Origin: Alloalcanivorax balearicus MACL04 | GTDB taxonomy: Bacteria; Pseudomonadota; Gammaproteobacteria; Pseudomonadales; Alcanivoracaceae | DNA: 64,000 bases | NCBI RefSeq assembly: GCF_025532145.1 | Contig: NZ_ARXS01000016.1 | Location: forward strand, 1-64,000 | Direction of reading: 5' to 3' | Part shown: positions 54,655 through 63,144 of the stretch, in pieces | Layout of the letters: each line of letters opens with the position of its first letter | Numbering within the stretch: the first letter of the stretch is position 1 | Position numbers and translations under genes: made by a program | Notes under the pieces: generated by a model | Database searches by the model: none | The model's input: the letters and a program-made list of their open reading frames with translations, nothing else | What the model was told of the DNA's origin: nothing

Positions 54655-54913
54655 AATAACAGGTTTAATACCCAAGGAAGTGTTCGAAAACGACATTTTT
54701 GTAACAGGGGAAAGAGCAACGTCGGCTCAGGGAGCAACACTCCGCAACATTTGGTAATTGTAATCGGCGAAGTGACACGGCATGCTCGGATTATCGCGCA
54801 ATGGATGAGCAACAACATGGATGTGGCCGGAGCGTGATGATCAAAGCTTTCTTTACGACATTATCTCCTTTTGATTTCGCATTCCGCGCCTCTTTCAGAG
54901 GCGCATTTTATTT
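54655..54913 (+). ncRNA. Candidate small RNA with ANGGA motifs and terminator
   Basis: In the 694-bp gap upstream of the WbpM-like gene, a plus-strand segment starts after a TATAAT (~54652) and ends in a clear rho-independent terminator at 54886-54913. It contains AAGGA, AGGGA and two ATGGA motifs (plus two further GGA), the kind of site bound by CsrA/RsmA. One, ACATGGATGT, can present GGA in a short hairpin loop. No good -35 box was seen. No credible reading frame of size. A CsrB/RsmY-like sponge is possible, but unproven. Confidence 0.3.
54886..54913 (+). terminator. Rho-independent terminator
   Basis: Stem GCGCCTCT / AGAGGCGC with a 3-nt loop, followed by ATTTTATTT. The only plus-strand transcript it could end is the non-coding segment before it. 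Confidence 0.75.
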
Positions 54914-54937
54914 CATGCCCCACATATCCCGGACATA

Positions 54938-55052
54938 GCTACGAAACCGCTGTGGGAGCTTGCCTGCAAGCGAATCTGTTGGGGACCAAGAGCCCGTTCG
55001 CTTGCAGGCAAGCTCCCACAGACAGGGCTGGCTCCTACAGCGGCTTCGTAGT
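54938..55052. repeat. Chromosomal REP cluster (three units)
   Basis: Units in alternating orientation, for example CTGTGGGAGCTTGCCTGCAA and CTTGCAGGCAAGCTCCCACA, then GGCTCCTACAGCGGCTTCGT. Downstream of the YdcF-like gene. Confidence 0.8.
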
Positions 55053-55074
55053 CCTGTCTGTGGAAAGCTGCAGT

Positions 55075-55851
55075 TTACCGCGTGTCTCCCTGCCACCAGG
55101 CACCCAGCCTCTCCCACCAGCTCAGTTCCAGCACATAGAGCGGCTCCGCCCCTGGCAAACGGTCCCCCCAGTGAGCCCGCCCCAGCCCCGGGGTCCAGTA
55201 GGGCCCGGCCGGCGCCGGCACCGCATCAATGCCATGCTGGCGAAACAGCGCCAACGCCCTCGGCATGTGCAGCGCCGACGTCACCAGGATCACTCGCTCT
55301 TCCGGCGGCACCCAGCGCGCCACCGCCCGGGCTTCCTGCTCCGTATTCAGCGCATCCCGGGAGCGCCAGATCGCTTCCTCCGGCACGCCCCAGGCCGTCG
55401 CCACCGCCGCCATGGCATCCGCCGAGGTCACGGTATCCGGGGTGGTGTCCGGGGCGCCCCCGGACACAATCAGCTTCGCCGAGGGCTGCAGTTGGAACTG
55501 GCGTACCCCTTCGGCCAAGCGGGCCAGGGAATGAGGTCGTAATCGGGAAGGCGGCGGCAAGGCCGGATCGTCCAGCGCGCCCCCGCCGAGCACCACCACC
55601 CAGGATGCCGGCGGCGGCGTGGTCAGTGGCGGATAGGCGTGTTCAAGAGGGCCGCCGAGCCAGCGGGCAGTGCCCGGCAAGGTGAACAGCAGCAGCAGCG
55701 CCGTGCCCGTGGTGACCATGGCCAGCGCCCAACGGCGCGCCCGGCCCCACCACAGCAACACGGTACCGCAGATCAAAAGCAGCAATACCGGCGACACCGG
55801 CATCGCCAATGAGGCCACTACCTTGGCCCACTGAAAAGTATCCAGACTCAT
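55075..55851 (-). CDS. YdcF/ElyC family membrane protein (DUF218)
   Basis: 258 residues. Two N-terminal membrane helices (SPVLLLLICGTVLLWW and TTGTALLLLFTLPG), then a periplasmic DUF218 domain: VVVLGGGALDD, SAKLIVSGGAPDTTP, LNTEQEARAVARWV, VILVTSALHMPRALALF. Its ElyC/SanA relatives affect envelope polymers and undecaprenyl-carrier use. Between the NeuD-like and WbpM-like genes on the same strand, so a role in surface glycan assembly is likely, though indirect. Confidence 0.87.
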   Translation of the reverse strand: MSLDTFQWAKVVASLAMPVSPVLLLLICGTVLLWWGRARRWALAMVTTGTALLLLFTLPGTARWLGGPLEHAYPPLTTPPPASWVVVLGGGALDDPALPPPSRLRPHSLARLAEGVRQFQLQPSAKLIVSGGAPDTTPDTVTSADAMAAVATAWGVPEEAIWRSRDALNTEQEARAVARWVPPEERVILVTSALHMPRALALFRQHGIDAVPAPAGPYWTPGLGRAHWGDRLPGAEPLYVLELSWWERLGAWWQGDTR

Positions 55852-55869
55852 CGGGGGAAAACAGGCTCC

Positions 55870-56484
55870 TTATCGCGCCGGCACACCCATGATGGTGACG
55901 CCGTCGGGCACATCGTGCAGCACCACGGCCCCCGCGCCCACCACCACGTTCGCGCCAATGGTGACCCCCTCCTTCACCACCGCGCCAATGCCAATGAAGC
56001 TGCCCTCCCCCACGGTCACATCACTGGCCAGATGCACGCCGGGACAGACATGGACACAAGCGGCCAGCCGGCAATCGCGATCCACCGTGGCCCCGGTATT
56101 GACGATACAGCCCATGCCCAACACGCAATCCACGTTAACCACGGCGCTGGCGAAGACCACGCTGCCCGCGCCCATCTCCGCGAACCGGCTCACCGACGCA
56201 TGGGGATGAATGATGGTCGCCAAGGTCGCGCCCGACTCCAGCAACTCCGACAGTTTCTGCAAGCGGACATTATTGCGTCCGATACCGACGGTCACCGAAT
56301 CCATGGCGCCGAGTTCCTCCAGCAGTTCGCCGCTGCGCCCGGAAACCTGCCAGCGCCCGTTGGTCTGCTTCTTGGGCCAGGCGTCATCGTAAAAAGCGAT
56401 TTTGCGCCACCCGGACGCAATGGCGGTATCGGCGATGACTTTGCCGTGCCCCCCGGCTCCCAGAATCCCCAATGAACGCGTCAT
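55870..56484 (-). CDS. NeuD/PglD-like sugar O- or N-acetyltransferase
   Basis: 204 residues: an N-terminal Rossmann-like half with ILGAGGHGKVIADTAIASGW, then a left-handed beta-helix of hexapeptide repeats (AEMGAGSVVFASAVV, VLGMGCIVNTGATVD, VTVGEGSFIGIGAVVKEG) with the catalytic His in TIIHPHASVSRFAEMG. Acetyl-CoA-dependent transfer to a nucleotide-amino-sugar or nonulosonate. ATG at 56484 follows a perfect AAGGAGG. In the same unit as the WbpM-like dehydratase. Confidence 0.93.
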   Translation of the reverse strand: MTRSLGILGAGGHGKVIADTAIASGWRKIAFYDDAWPKKQTNGRWQVSGRSGELLEELGAMDSVTVGIGRNNVRLQKLSELLESGATLATIIHPHASVSRFAEMGAGSVVFASAVVNVDCVLGMGCIVNTGATVDRDCRLAACVHVCPGVHLASDVTVGEGSFIGIGAVVKEGVTIGANVVVGAGAVVLHDVPDGVTIMGVPAR

Positions 56485-56570
56485 GGCAACCTCCTTGGTC
56501 TCGTCAAAGCGTCCTTTCCTTGTATCACCGACCCGCACCACACGCCAGCGGGATTACATTGCTGCTGCTC

Positions 56571-56672
56571 TGTAGCGCCTCTGTGGGAGCCAGCCTGCTG
56601 GCGAATGGTCTTGTCTCCAATCACCGCAACAATTCGCTTGCAGGCAAGCTCCCACAAAAAGCCTACAAAGCG
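56571..56672. repeat. Chromosomal REP pair
   Basis: GTAGCGCCTCTGTGGGAGCC and its inverse GCTTGCAGGCAAGCTCCCAC. Between galE and the acetyltransferase gene. Confidence 0.8.
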
Positions 56673-56700
56673 ACTGTGAGGAGGCAGTCGGGACGGCCCC

Positions 56701-57711
56701 CTAGCGATAGCCCTCGGGATTACTCTCCTGCCAGCGCCAGTGATCCGCGCACATGGCATCCACCCCGCGGGTGGCTTTCCAGCCCAGAACCCGCTCCGCG
56801 TGAGCCGGGTCCGCATAGCACACCGCCACGTCACCGGGCCGGCGCTCGACGATGTCGTAGGGAATATCGCGACCGCTGGCGCGGGCGAAGGCCTGCACCA
56901 TATCCAGCACACTGTAACCCTGGCCGGTGCCCAGATTGGTGGTGATCAGCCCCGGACCGGTCAGTGCCTCCAGCGCCGCCAGGTGGCCCTGGGCCAGATC
57001 CATGACGTGGATATAATCCCGCACGCCGGTACCGTCCGGCGTGTTGTAATCACCGCCGAATACTCGCAGTTTCTCACGCTTGCCCACCGCTACCTGGGCG
57101 ATATAAGGCATCAGGTTATTCGGCTCGCCGTTGGGATCTTCACCGATGCGGCCGCTCTCATGCGCCCCCACCGGATTGAAATAACGCAGCAACGCCAGCC
57201 CCCAGGACGGCTCGGCGCGATAAAGATCGCGCAGCATGTCCTCGATGTGGAGCTTGGTGGCGCCATAGGGATTGGTGGCGCTGAGCGGGAAATCCTCGCG
57301 GATCGGCACCGTGGCGGGATCACCGTAGACGGTGGCGGAAGAGCTGAACACCAAGCGGCGCACGCCAGCCTTCTCCATCGCCTCCAGCAGGCGAATCGTG
57401 CCCACCACGTTGCAGTCGTAATAACGCAGCGGTTGAGCCACGGACTCGCCCACCGCCTTCAGGCCGGCGAAATGCACCACCGCTTCCACCTGGTGATCCC
57501 GCAACACCTGCTCCATGAGCCCGCCGTCACGGATGTCCCCTTCCACCAGCGCCACGCTTTTGCCCGCCAGAGCTTCCACCCGGCGCAGCGATTCGGCGCT
57601 GCTGTTGCTGAAGTTATCCACCACCACCACCCGGTGGCCTGCTTCCAGCAGCAGCAATACCGTGTGAGAACCGATATAACCGGCACCGCCGGTGACCAAT
57701 ACCGTCGCCAT
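56701..57711 (-). CDS. galE: UDP-glucose 4-epimerase GalE
   Basis: Interconverts UDP-glucose and UDP-galactose (often also the GlcNAc pair). 336 residues. NAD motif [20 protein letters not shown]; Ser-Ser-Ser in [12 protein letters not shown]; catalytic Tyr-x3-Lys in [12 protein letters not shown]; later [17 protein letters not shown] and [14 protein letters not shown]. First gene of this minus-strand cluster. REP units separate it from the acetyltransferase gene. Confidence 0.97.
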   Translation of the reverse strand: MATVLVTGGAGYIGSHTVLLLLEAGHRVVVVDNFSNSSAESLRRVEALAGKSVALVEGDIRDGGLMEQVLRDHQVEAVVHFAGLKAVGESVAQPLRYYDCNVVGTIRLLEAMEKAGVRRLVFSSSATVYGDPATVPIREDFPLSATNPYGATKLHIEDMLRDLYRAEPSWGLALLRYFNPVGAHESGRIGEDPNGEPNNLMPYIAQVAVGKREKLRVFGGDYNTPDGTGVRDYIHVMDLAQGHLAALEALTGPGLITTNLGTGQGYSVLDMVQAFARASGRDIPYDIVERRPGDVAVCYADPAHAERVLGWKATRGVDAMCADHWRWQESNPEGYR

Positions 57712-57784
57712 ACTGATTCCTTCTCCTTCGTACGCGTCCTGGATGCTTGGAGTGGTTGCTACCTTAATCGTTTCCCACGGAGAG

Positions 57785-57930
57785 GGCTACGAAGCCGCTG
57801 TGGGAAGCTTCGTAGCTCCTCTGTGGGAGCAAGCCTGCTGGCGAATGGGTGGCCCCGAAAAAGATTCGCCAGCAGGCTGGCTCCCACAGTGGGCCGACGG
57901 AGCAGTTGTAGGAGCCAGCCTGCTGGCGAA
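57785..57930. repeat. Chromosomal REP cluster (four units)
   Basis: Four units, the outer two sharing GGAGCCAGCCTGCTGGCGAA or its close relatives. They occupy most of the 326-bp divergent gap between galE and the acyl-CoA synthetase gene. A run of nine C lies near 58008-58016. Confidence 0.8.
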
Positions 57931-58037
57931 CCCGCCTCTATATGTCTAGCCAGTTGACGCAAGAACAGGAATGACGCCCGTTCTAGGCTGACCGGTCAGT
58001 CGAGCCTGCCCCCCCCCGCCAACAAGGAGAACCGATC

Positions 58038-59702
58038 ATGGCCAGCGAGCCGTCTCTGTTGCACAAAACCATTCCCGACGTGGCCCGGGACGCGGCCGAG
58101 CAATGGCCGGACGGTGTCGCGCTGCGTTATCACGGAGAATCGATCACCTTCGCACAGCAATACCAGCGGGCCTGCGCGTTGGCCAAGGGGCTGAGCAATC
58201 TGGGTATCGGGCCCGGCGATCACGTGGCCACACTGATCGGCGGTCGGCCGGAATGGTTCTATCTGTCCTACGCCATCAGCCTGCTGGGCGCGGTGATCGT
58301 GCCGATCAACGTGACCTTCCGCCGTCAGGAACTGGAACACGTGCTGCGCTGCGCCGACGTCAAGGCGCTGGTGACCATGGACGAATTCCGCGACGTGGAC
58401 TATCTGGCCCTGTTCTCCGAACTGCTGCCGGAACGGGTCGGCGCCGCGCCGGGCTTCCTGCACAGCCAACGCTTCCCCCATCTGAAAACCGTGGTGACGC
58501 TGAGCCCGGCGGGCAGCACCCACGACGGCTGTTTCGACTTCAATGACGTCATGCGCTCCGGCGCCCACGTGCGGCCACGGGAAGTGGAGGCCTGGTTCGC
58601 CCGGCTCTCCCCCAGCGCACCGTCCTATATTCTGTTCACCTCCGGCAGCACCGCCTTCCCGAAGCCGGCGTTGCGCAGCCACGGCAGCAACGTCGCCATC
58701 GCCGGCCATCTTTATCAATCCACCTTTCGCATGAAACCCGGTGACCGCCAGCTCGGCATGTCGCCCTTCTATCATGTCGGCGGCTGCATCTATACCACCC
58801 TGGGCAACGCCTTGTTCGGCGCCAGCACGGTGCTGATGGACTACTTCGAAGCGGGCCACGCCCTGAAGCTGATCCGCGAGGAAGGCATCACCTGCATGGG
58901 CGGCTTCGACACCCACTACCGGGCCATGTCGGCGCACCCGGACTTCGCCAATACCGACGTCAGCAAGGTCGACCGCATCATGCTGGCCTGCGGCCCCGAG
59001 TGGTACGACAAAGTCCGCGAGCTGGGCTTTGGCCACACCTCGGTCACCCACCATTACGGCTTTACCGAAGGCACCTCGGTGGCGGTACCGCCGGAAGAAA
59101 ACGACGAGGTCGTGCGCAAGAACAGTAACGGCCGCCCTTTCCCCGGCTGCGAAGTAAAAATAGTGAACCCGGAAACCGGCCGTGAATGCGCCGCCGACGA
59201 ACCGGGCGAGATCTGTGTGCGCGGCTGGTCGCTGTTCCTCGGCTACTACAAGATGCCGAAGCAAACCGCCGAGAGCATGGACGACGAAGGCTTCTTCCAC
59301 ACCGGCGACTACGGCTGGAAAGACGCCGGCGGCAACGTCTACTACCGGGGCCGTTTCAAGCAGATGGTAAAAACCGGCGGCGAGAATGTGTCCCAGCGGG
59401 AAGTGGAAATGTTCCTGGAACAGCACCCGCATATCGCCACCGTGCAGGTTGTCGGCGTTCCCGACGACCGCTGGGGCGAAGCGGTGACGGCCGTGGTGGA
59501 AACCCACCCCGGCAAGGATCTGGAACTGGACACCCTGAAAGCCTTCTGCAAGGAACGCATCGCCGGCTTCAAGATACCCAAACACCTGGTGGCGGTGACA
59601 CGGGAAGAATGGCCGATCACCCTCACCGGCAAGTTCGACAAGCCGGCACTGCGCACCCTGGCCATGGATAAACTGGGGCTGAACACCGGGGCCGCGTCAT
59701 GA
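58038..59702 (+). CDS. AMP-dependent acyl-CoA synthetase
   Basis: Activates a carboxylic acid to its CoA thioester via an acyl-adenylate. 554 residues. The phosphate-binding motif is YILFTSGSTAFPKPALRSH, with Ala in place of the usual Gly after the Thr. YGFTEGTSVAVPPEEND is the adenine-binding region; GYYKMPKQTAESMDDEGFFH, GDYGWKDAGGNVYYRGRFKQ and a C-terminal Lys region (ITLTGKFDKPAL) follow. ATG at 58038 follows AAGGAG. The thiolase gene overlaps its stop by 4 bp (ATGA). Substrate is unknown. Confidence 0.93.
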   Translation: MASEPSLLHKTIPDVARDAAEQWPDGVALRYHGESITFAQQYQRACALAKGLSNLGIGPGDHVATLIGGRPEWFYLSYAISLLGAVIVPINVTFRRQELEHVLRCADVKALVTMDEFRDVDYLALFSELLPERVGAAPGFLHSQRFPHLKTVVTLSPAGSTHDGCFDFNDVMRSGAHVRPREVEAWFARLSPSAPSYILFTSGSTAFPKPALRSHGSNVAIAGHLYQSTFRMKPGDRQLGMSPFYHVGGCIYTTLGNALFGASTVLMDYFEAGHALKLIREEGITCMGGFDTHYRAMSAHPDFANTDVSKVDRIMLACGPEWYDKVRELGFGHTSVTHHYGFTEGTSVAVPPEENDEVVRKNSNGRPFPGCEVKIVNPETGRECAADEPGEICVRGWSLFLGYYKMPKQTAESMDDEGFFHTGDYGWKDAGGNVYYRGRFKQMVKTGGENVSQREVEMFLEQHPHIATVQVVGVPDDRWGEAVTAVVETHPGKDLELDTLKAFCKERIAGFKIPKHLVAVTREEWPITLTGKFDKPALRTLAMDKLGLNTGAAS

Positions 59703-60868
59703 GCGGCTATCAACCGGACACCGCCGCCATCGCCGGCATCGGCGAAACCGAATACACCCGGGGCACCGACAAAAGCGGCCTGCAACTGCTGATGGAAGCC
59801 TCGCTGAAAGCCTGCGCCGACGCCGGTATCGAAAGCGACGCCGTGGACGGCCTGGTGATGACCTCACGGGTGGGCACCAACGAGGACTTCGTCGCCGGCC
59901 TGGGCATCACCGATCTGAAGTTCCACGCCCACATCAAGATCGGTGGCGCCAGCCCGGTGGCCGGGTTGCACCTGGCCTGCCATGCGGTGGCCTCGGGCAT
60001 CGCCGAACGCGTGCTGGTCAGCGCCGGCCGCAACGCTTACAGCAGCATGCGCCTGGGTGCCACCGACTCCGGCCCCCGGGTGGTGTGGCCCGGCGACGAC
60101 ATCCGCCGCAACCTGGAATACCCCTACGGCATGATCGCGCCGATGCAGTGGTACAGCCTGCACGCCAACCGCTGGTTCCATGAAACCAACGCCAGCCGCG
60201 AAGGCATGGCCACGGTGGCCTTGAACACCCGCCGCCACGCCCACCTCAATCCGCGCGCCTGGTTCCGTGACCGGCCCATGAGCCGGGAGGACTACGACGC
60301 CTCCCCGATGCTGGTGACACCGTTCAAGCTGCTGGACGTATGCCTGGAAACCGACGGCGCCGCCGCCATTCTGGTCACCCGCGCCGACGCCGCGCGCCGC
60401 GCCGGTGGCAAGCCGCCGGTGTACGTGGCGGCCACCGCCGAAGGCCATCCCGATTCCCCGGACGATCTCAGCAATCGCCCGGACATTCTCGGCATGGGCA
60501 TCGGCAAAGCGGCACCGCGGGCGCTGGACATCGCCGGCATCCGCCTGGACGAACTGGATTTCGCCGAGATCTATGACTGCTTCACGTTCATCGTGCTGCG
60601 GCAATTGGAGGAAATCGGCTTCTGCCAGCGCGGCGAAGCACCGGACTTCGTCGCCAACGGCCGCATCGCCCTGGGCGGAGAATTACCGCTGAACACCCAC
60701 GGCGGCTTGCTCTCCCAGGCGCATATCTCCGGCATGAACCATGTGGTGGAGGCGGTGCGCCAACTGCGCGGCGACGCCGGCCAGGCCCAGGTGGCCGGCG
60801 CCCATCTCGGCCTGGTCACCGGCTATGGCGATTTCGGCGACGGCGCCATCGCCATCCTGCACAACTAA
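59699..60868 (+). CDS. Thiolase-like protein (SCPx/lipid-transfer type)
   Basis: 389 residues of the thiolase fold, of the group often found beside a DUF35 protein. Near the start, AAIAGIGETEYTRGTDKSGL; the region that normally holds the nucleophilic Cys is KIGGASPVAGLHLACHAVAS, and downstream YDCFTFIVLRQLEEIGF and LPLNTHGGLLSQAHISGMNH provide the His. In this subgroup the canonical catalytic Cys is often displaced or missing. Start overlaps the synthetase stop. Works with the following DUF35 protein, which probably forms a complex with it. Confidence 0.9.
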   Translation: MSGYQPDTAAIAGIGETEYTRGTDKSGLQLLMEASLKACADAGIESDAVDGLVMTSRVGTNEDFVAGLGITDLKFHAHIKIGGASPVAGLHLACHAVASGIAERVLVSAGRNAYSSMRLGATDSGPRVVWPGDDIRRNLEYPYGMIAPMQWYSLHANRWFHETNASREGMATVALNTRRHAHLNPRAWFRDRPMSREDYDASPMLVTPFKLLDVCLETDGAAAILVTRADAARRAGGKPPVYVAATAEGHPDSPDDLSNRPDILGMGIGKAAPRALDIAGIRLDELDFAEIYDCFTFIVLRQLEEIGFCQRGEAPDFVANGRIALGGELPLNTHGGLLSQAHISGMNHVVEAVRQLRGDAGQAQVAGAHLGLVTGYGDFGDGAIAILHN

Positions 60869-60894
60869 TGGTCACAGGACCCAGCGAGGACACC

Positions 60895-61317
60895 ATGGGT
60901 AACCCCGTTCAACGCCCCCTGCCCGACATCGAGGACCCGCTCTATCAGGCTCACTTCCAGGGCCTGAAAGACCAGCAACTGCGGGTACAGCAATGCGACG
61001 CCTGCGGTCAGTTGCAATGGCCGCCCCGGGACCTGTGCAAACAGTGCCACGGCGACCGTTTCCACTGGCCGGTGATGCCCGATCAGGCGGTGGTCTACAC
61101 CTACTCCGTGGTGTACCGCGCGCCCCACCCCTGGTTCAAGGAGCATCTGCCCTACGCCATCGTCGTCGCCGAACTGGAAAACGGCTTAAGACTGCTCGGT
61201 AACGCCTTCGGCGCAGACGTGGAGAAGATTCAATGCGGCGTGCGTGTGAAGGCGCACTTTCAGCACGACGAGGACAGCGGTGTCTGCTTTTTGCGGTGGG
61301 TGCCCACGACGAGTTAA
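60895..61317 (+). CDS. DUF35 zinc-ribbon/OB-fold protein, thiolase partner
   Basis: 140 residues: a rubredoxin-like zinc ribbon with two Cys pairs (QCDACGQLQWPPRDLCKQCHG), then an OB fold (VVYTYSVVYRAPHPWFKEHL, VVAELENGLRLLGNAFGA). Partners of thiolase-like proteins in sterol and aromatic side-chain degradation. The ATG at 60895 is chosen because GCGAGGA lies 4 nt upstream; an in-frame ATG overlapping the thiolase stop (60868) is possible. Confidence 0.92.
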   Translation: MGNPVQRPLPDIEDPLYQAHFQGLKDQQLRVQQCDACGQLQWPPRDLCKQCHGDRFHWPVMPDQAVVYTYSVVYRAPHPWFKEHLPYAIVVAELENGLRLLGNAFGADVEKIQCGVRVKAHFQHDEDSGVCFLRWVPTTS

Positions 61318-61410
61318 TCGAAGCCGCTGTGGGAAGCTGCCTTGGCAGCGAATTGCTTTCCTGCCGTTGGCGATTCGCTTGCAAGCAAGTCTCCCACAGC
61401 GGCTTCGTAG
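61318..61410. repeat. Chromosomal REP pair
   Basis: AAGCCGCTGTGGGAAGCTGC and its inverse CAAGTCTCCCACAGCGGCTT, between the DUF35 and TRAP genes. They could cut the transcript so that the TRAP genes need their own promoter. Confidence 0.8.
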
Positions 61411-61465
61411 GCAGAACAAAGCGAATCAACCAACGCCATTCCTAAAACAAATCCAGGAGCGTTCC

Positions 61466-62611
61466 ATGAATCCCATCAGAACGATGCTGATCACCATAAC
61501 CACACTCACCCTGTTCACCCTTGCCGGCTGCTCCGGCGAAGCCGGTGACATCAGTGACACCGCCAATGCCAGCGGCGAAAAAAGCACCGAAACCTCCCAG
61601 GAAACCTTCACCTGGAAAATGGTCAGCACCTGGAGCGACACCTCCAGCTCCGGCGAATACGAACAGGAATTCGTTGACCTGGTGGACCAGCTCAGCAACG
61701 GCCGCCTGAAAATCAAACGCTATTCCCAAGGCCAGTTGGTCAGCCCGACCCAGGTGCTTGACACCGTCAGCAAAGGCACCGTGCAAGCCGGTGGCGACTG
61801 GCCCAACTACTGGTCCGGCAAGAACACCGCCTTCGATCTGCTCGGCTCCCATGTCATGGGCTTCAGCGGTTTCGACTTTTTCCAATGGATCTACGCCGCC
61901 GGCGGCCTGGAGCAATACAACCGCATTTACGGCCAGTTCAACACGGTCTATTTCCCGATCACCACCCTGGGCACCGAGTCCGGCATTCGCTCCAATGTGC
62001 CGATCCGCGGCCTGGAAGATTACAAAGGCCTGAAAGTGCGTATCGCCGGCCTGATCCAGACCCGGGTAATGACCGAGCTCGGCGCCTCGCCGGTATCCAT
62101 CGGCGTCTATGACGTCTATGAAGCACTGCAACGGGGTGTGGTGGACGCCGGCGAAGTGGGCGGCCCGGACTCCGACGAAATCCTGCACCTGCAGGACGTC
62201 ACCAAATACTGGTCCACCCCGGGCTGGCATCAGAGCGCGGCGGTCTACGGCATCGCCATCAACAAGGACGCCTGGAACGAGCTGCCCGAGGACCTACAGA
62301 ACATCGTCGCCACCGCCAGCGAAGCGATCATGGCCCGCTCCAGCGCCAACCGGAATTACATGGATGGCGTCGCCGCGCAACGGTTCGAGGAGGAGTACGG
62401 CATCGAAGTCAACCAAATGCCCGACCAGGATCTGAAAACCATCGAAGGCATCGTCAACAAGGCGGTACGCGACATCGCCGCCAAGAACCCGGACTTCCAG
62501 GAAGTGCTGGAAAGCCAGCAAGCCTACCTCAAAGCCTACGCGCCCTACCGCCGCATGCAGGGCCCCTGGAGCTTCGGCACCAATGAACTCAACGGCTACC
62601 GGCTGGATTGA
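61466..62611 (+). CDS. dctP: TRAP transporter substrate-binding lipoprotein (DctP family)
   Basis: 381 residues. Signal with lipobox (LFTLAGCSGE), so a predicted lipoprotein, then a low-complexity Ser/Thr-rich stretch. The DctP domain runs from FTWKMVSTWSDTSSSGEYEQ, with GTVQAGGDWPNYWSGKNTAF and the ligand-binding Arg region LKVRIAGLIQTRVMTEL, to QGPWSFGTNELNGYRLD. TRAP receptors of this family bind carboxylates such as keto acids. ATG at 61466 after CCAGGAGCG. Followed by the small and large permease genes. Confidence 0.93.
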   Translation: MNPIRTMLITITTLTLFTLAGCSGEAGDISDTANASGEKSTETSQETFTWKMVSTWSDTSSSGEYEQEFVDLVDQLSNGRLKIKRYSQGQLVSPTQVLDTVSKGTVQAGGDWPNYWSGKNTAFDLLGSHVMGFSGFDFFQWIYAAGGLEQYNRIYGQFNTVYFPITTLGTESGIRSNVPIRGLEDYKGLKVRIAGLIQTRVMTELGASPVSIGVYDVYEALQRGVVDAGEVGGPDSDEILHLQDVTKYWSTPGWHQSAAVYGIAINKDAWNELPEDLQNIVATASEAIMARSSANRNYMDGVAAQRFEEEYGIEVNQMPDQDLKTIEGIVNKAVRDIAAKNPDFQEVLESQQAYLKAYAPYRRMQGPWSFGTNELNGYRLD

Positions 62612-62613
62612 TC

Positions 62614-63144
62614 ATGCAGGCCATACGCCACCTTATCCGTATTCTCGACGGCATCAGCGACTGGGTCGGCCGCATCGGCGCCTGGTCGGTGCTGGCGATG
62701 ATGCTGGTCACCGTGTTCGAAGTGGTCAGCCGCCGGGTCTTCAACGCGCCCGGCATCTGGGCCTTCGAGACCATCACCATGCTGTTCGGCTTCCACTTCA
62801 TGATCGTGGCCGCCTATGCCCTGCTGCATCGCAGCATCGTCTCGGTGGACCTGCTCTACGAGCACCTGGCTCCACGAGCGCAAGCGCTGCTCAGCATCGT
62901 CAGCTACCTGGTGCTGTTCTTCCCGTTCGTGATCACCGTGGCGGTCCACGGCATCGGCTTCACCGAGTATTCCTGGTCCATGGGCGAAACCAGCAACACC
63001 GCCTTCGCGCCACCACTGTATCCGTTCAAGGCGGTGATTCCGGTCTGCTTCGCCCTGCTGGCGCTGCAAGGCCTCTCGGAAACCCTCAAACACCTTCTGG
63101 TACTGATCGAAGGCGGCGACCAGCCGGAGGCGCAACATGAATGA
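62614..63144 (+). CDS. dctQ: TRAP transporter small permease (DctQ family)
   Basis: 176 residues with four membrane helices (GAWSVLAMMLVTVFEVVSRR, FETITMLFGFHFMIVAAYAL, LSIVSYLVLFFPFVITVAVH, AVIPVCFALLALQGLSETL). Conserved Arg-Arg and Trp-Ala-Phe (GIWAFE) lie at the ends of helix 1. ATG at 62614, two bases after dctP. The last codons overlap the start of the large permease gene by 8 bp. Confidence 0.93.
   Translation: MQAIRHLIRILDGISDWVGRIGAWSVLAMMLVTVFEVVSRRVFNAPGIWAFETITMLFGFHFMIVAAYALLHRSIVSVDLLYEHLAPRAQALLSIVSYLVLFFPFVITVAVHGIGFTEYSWSMGETSNTAFAPPLYPFKAVIPVCFALLALQGLSETLKHLLVLIEGGDQPEAQHE

Noticed and set aside
54483-54837. Short open frames in the gap upstream of the WbpM-like gene
   Set aside because: Neither strand's frame has a ribosome site or a recognisable composition, and they overlap the candidate RNA and its terminator.
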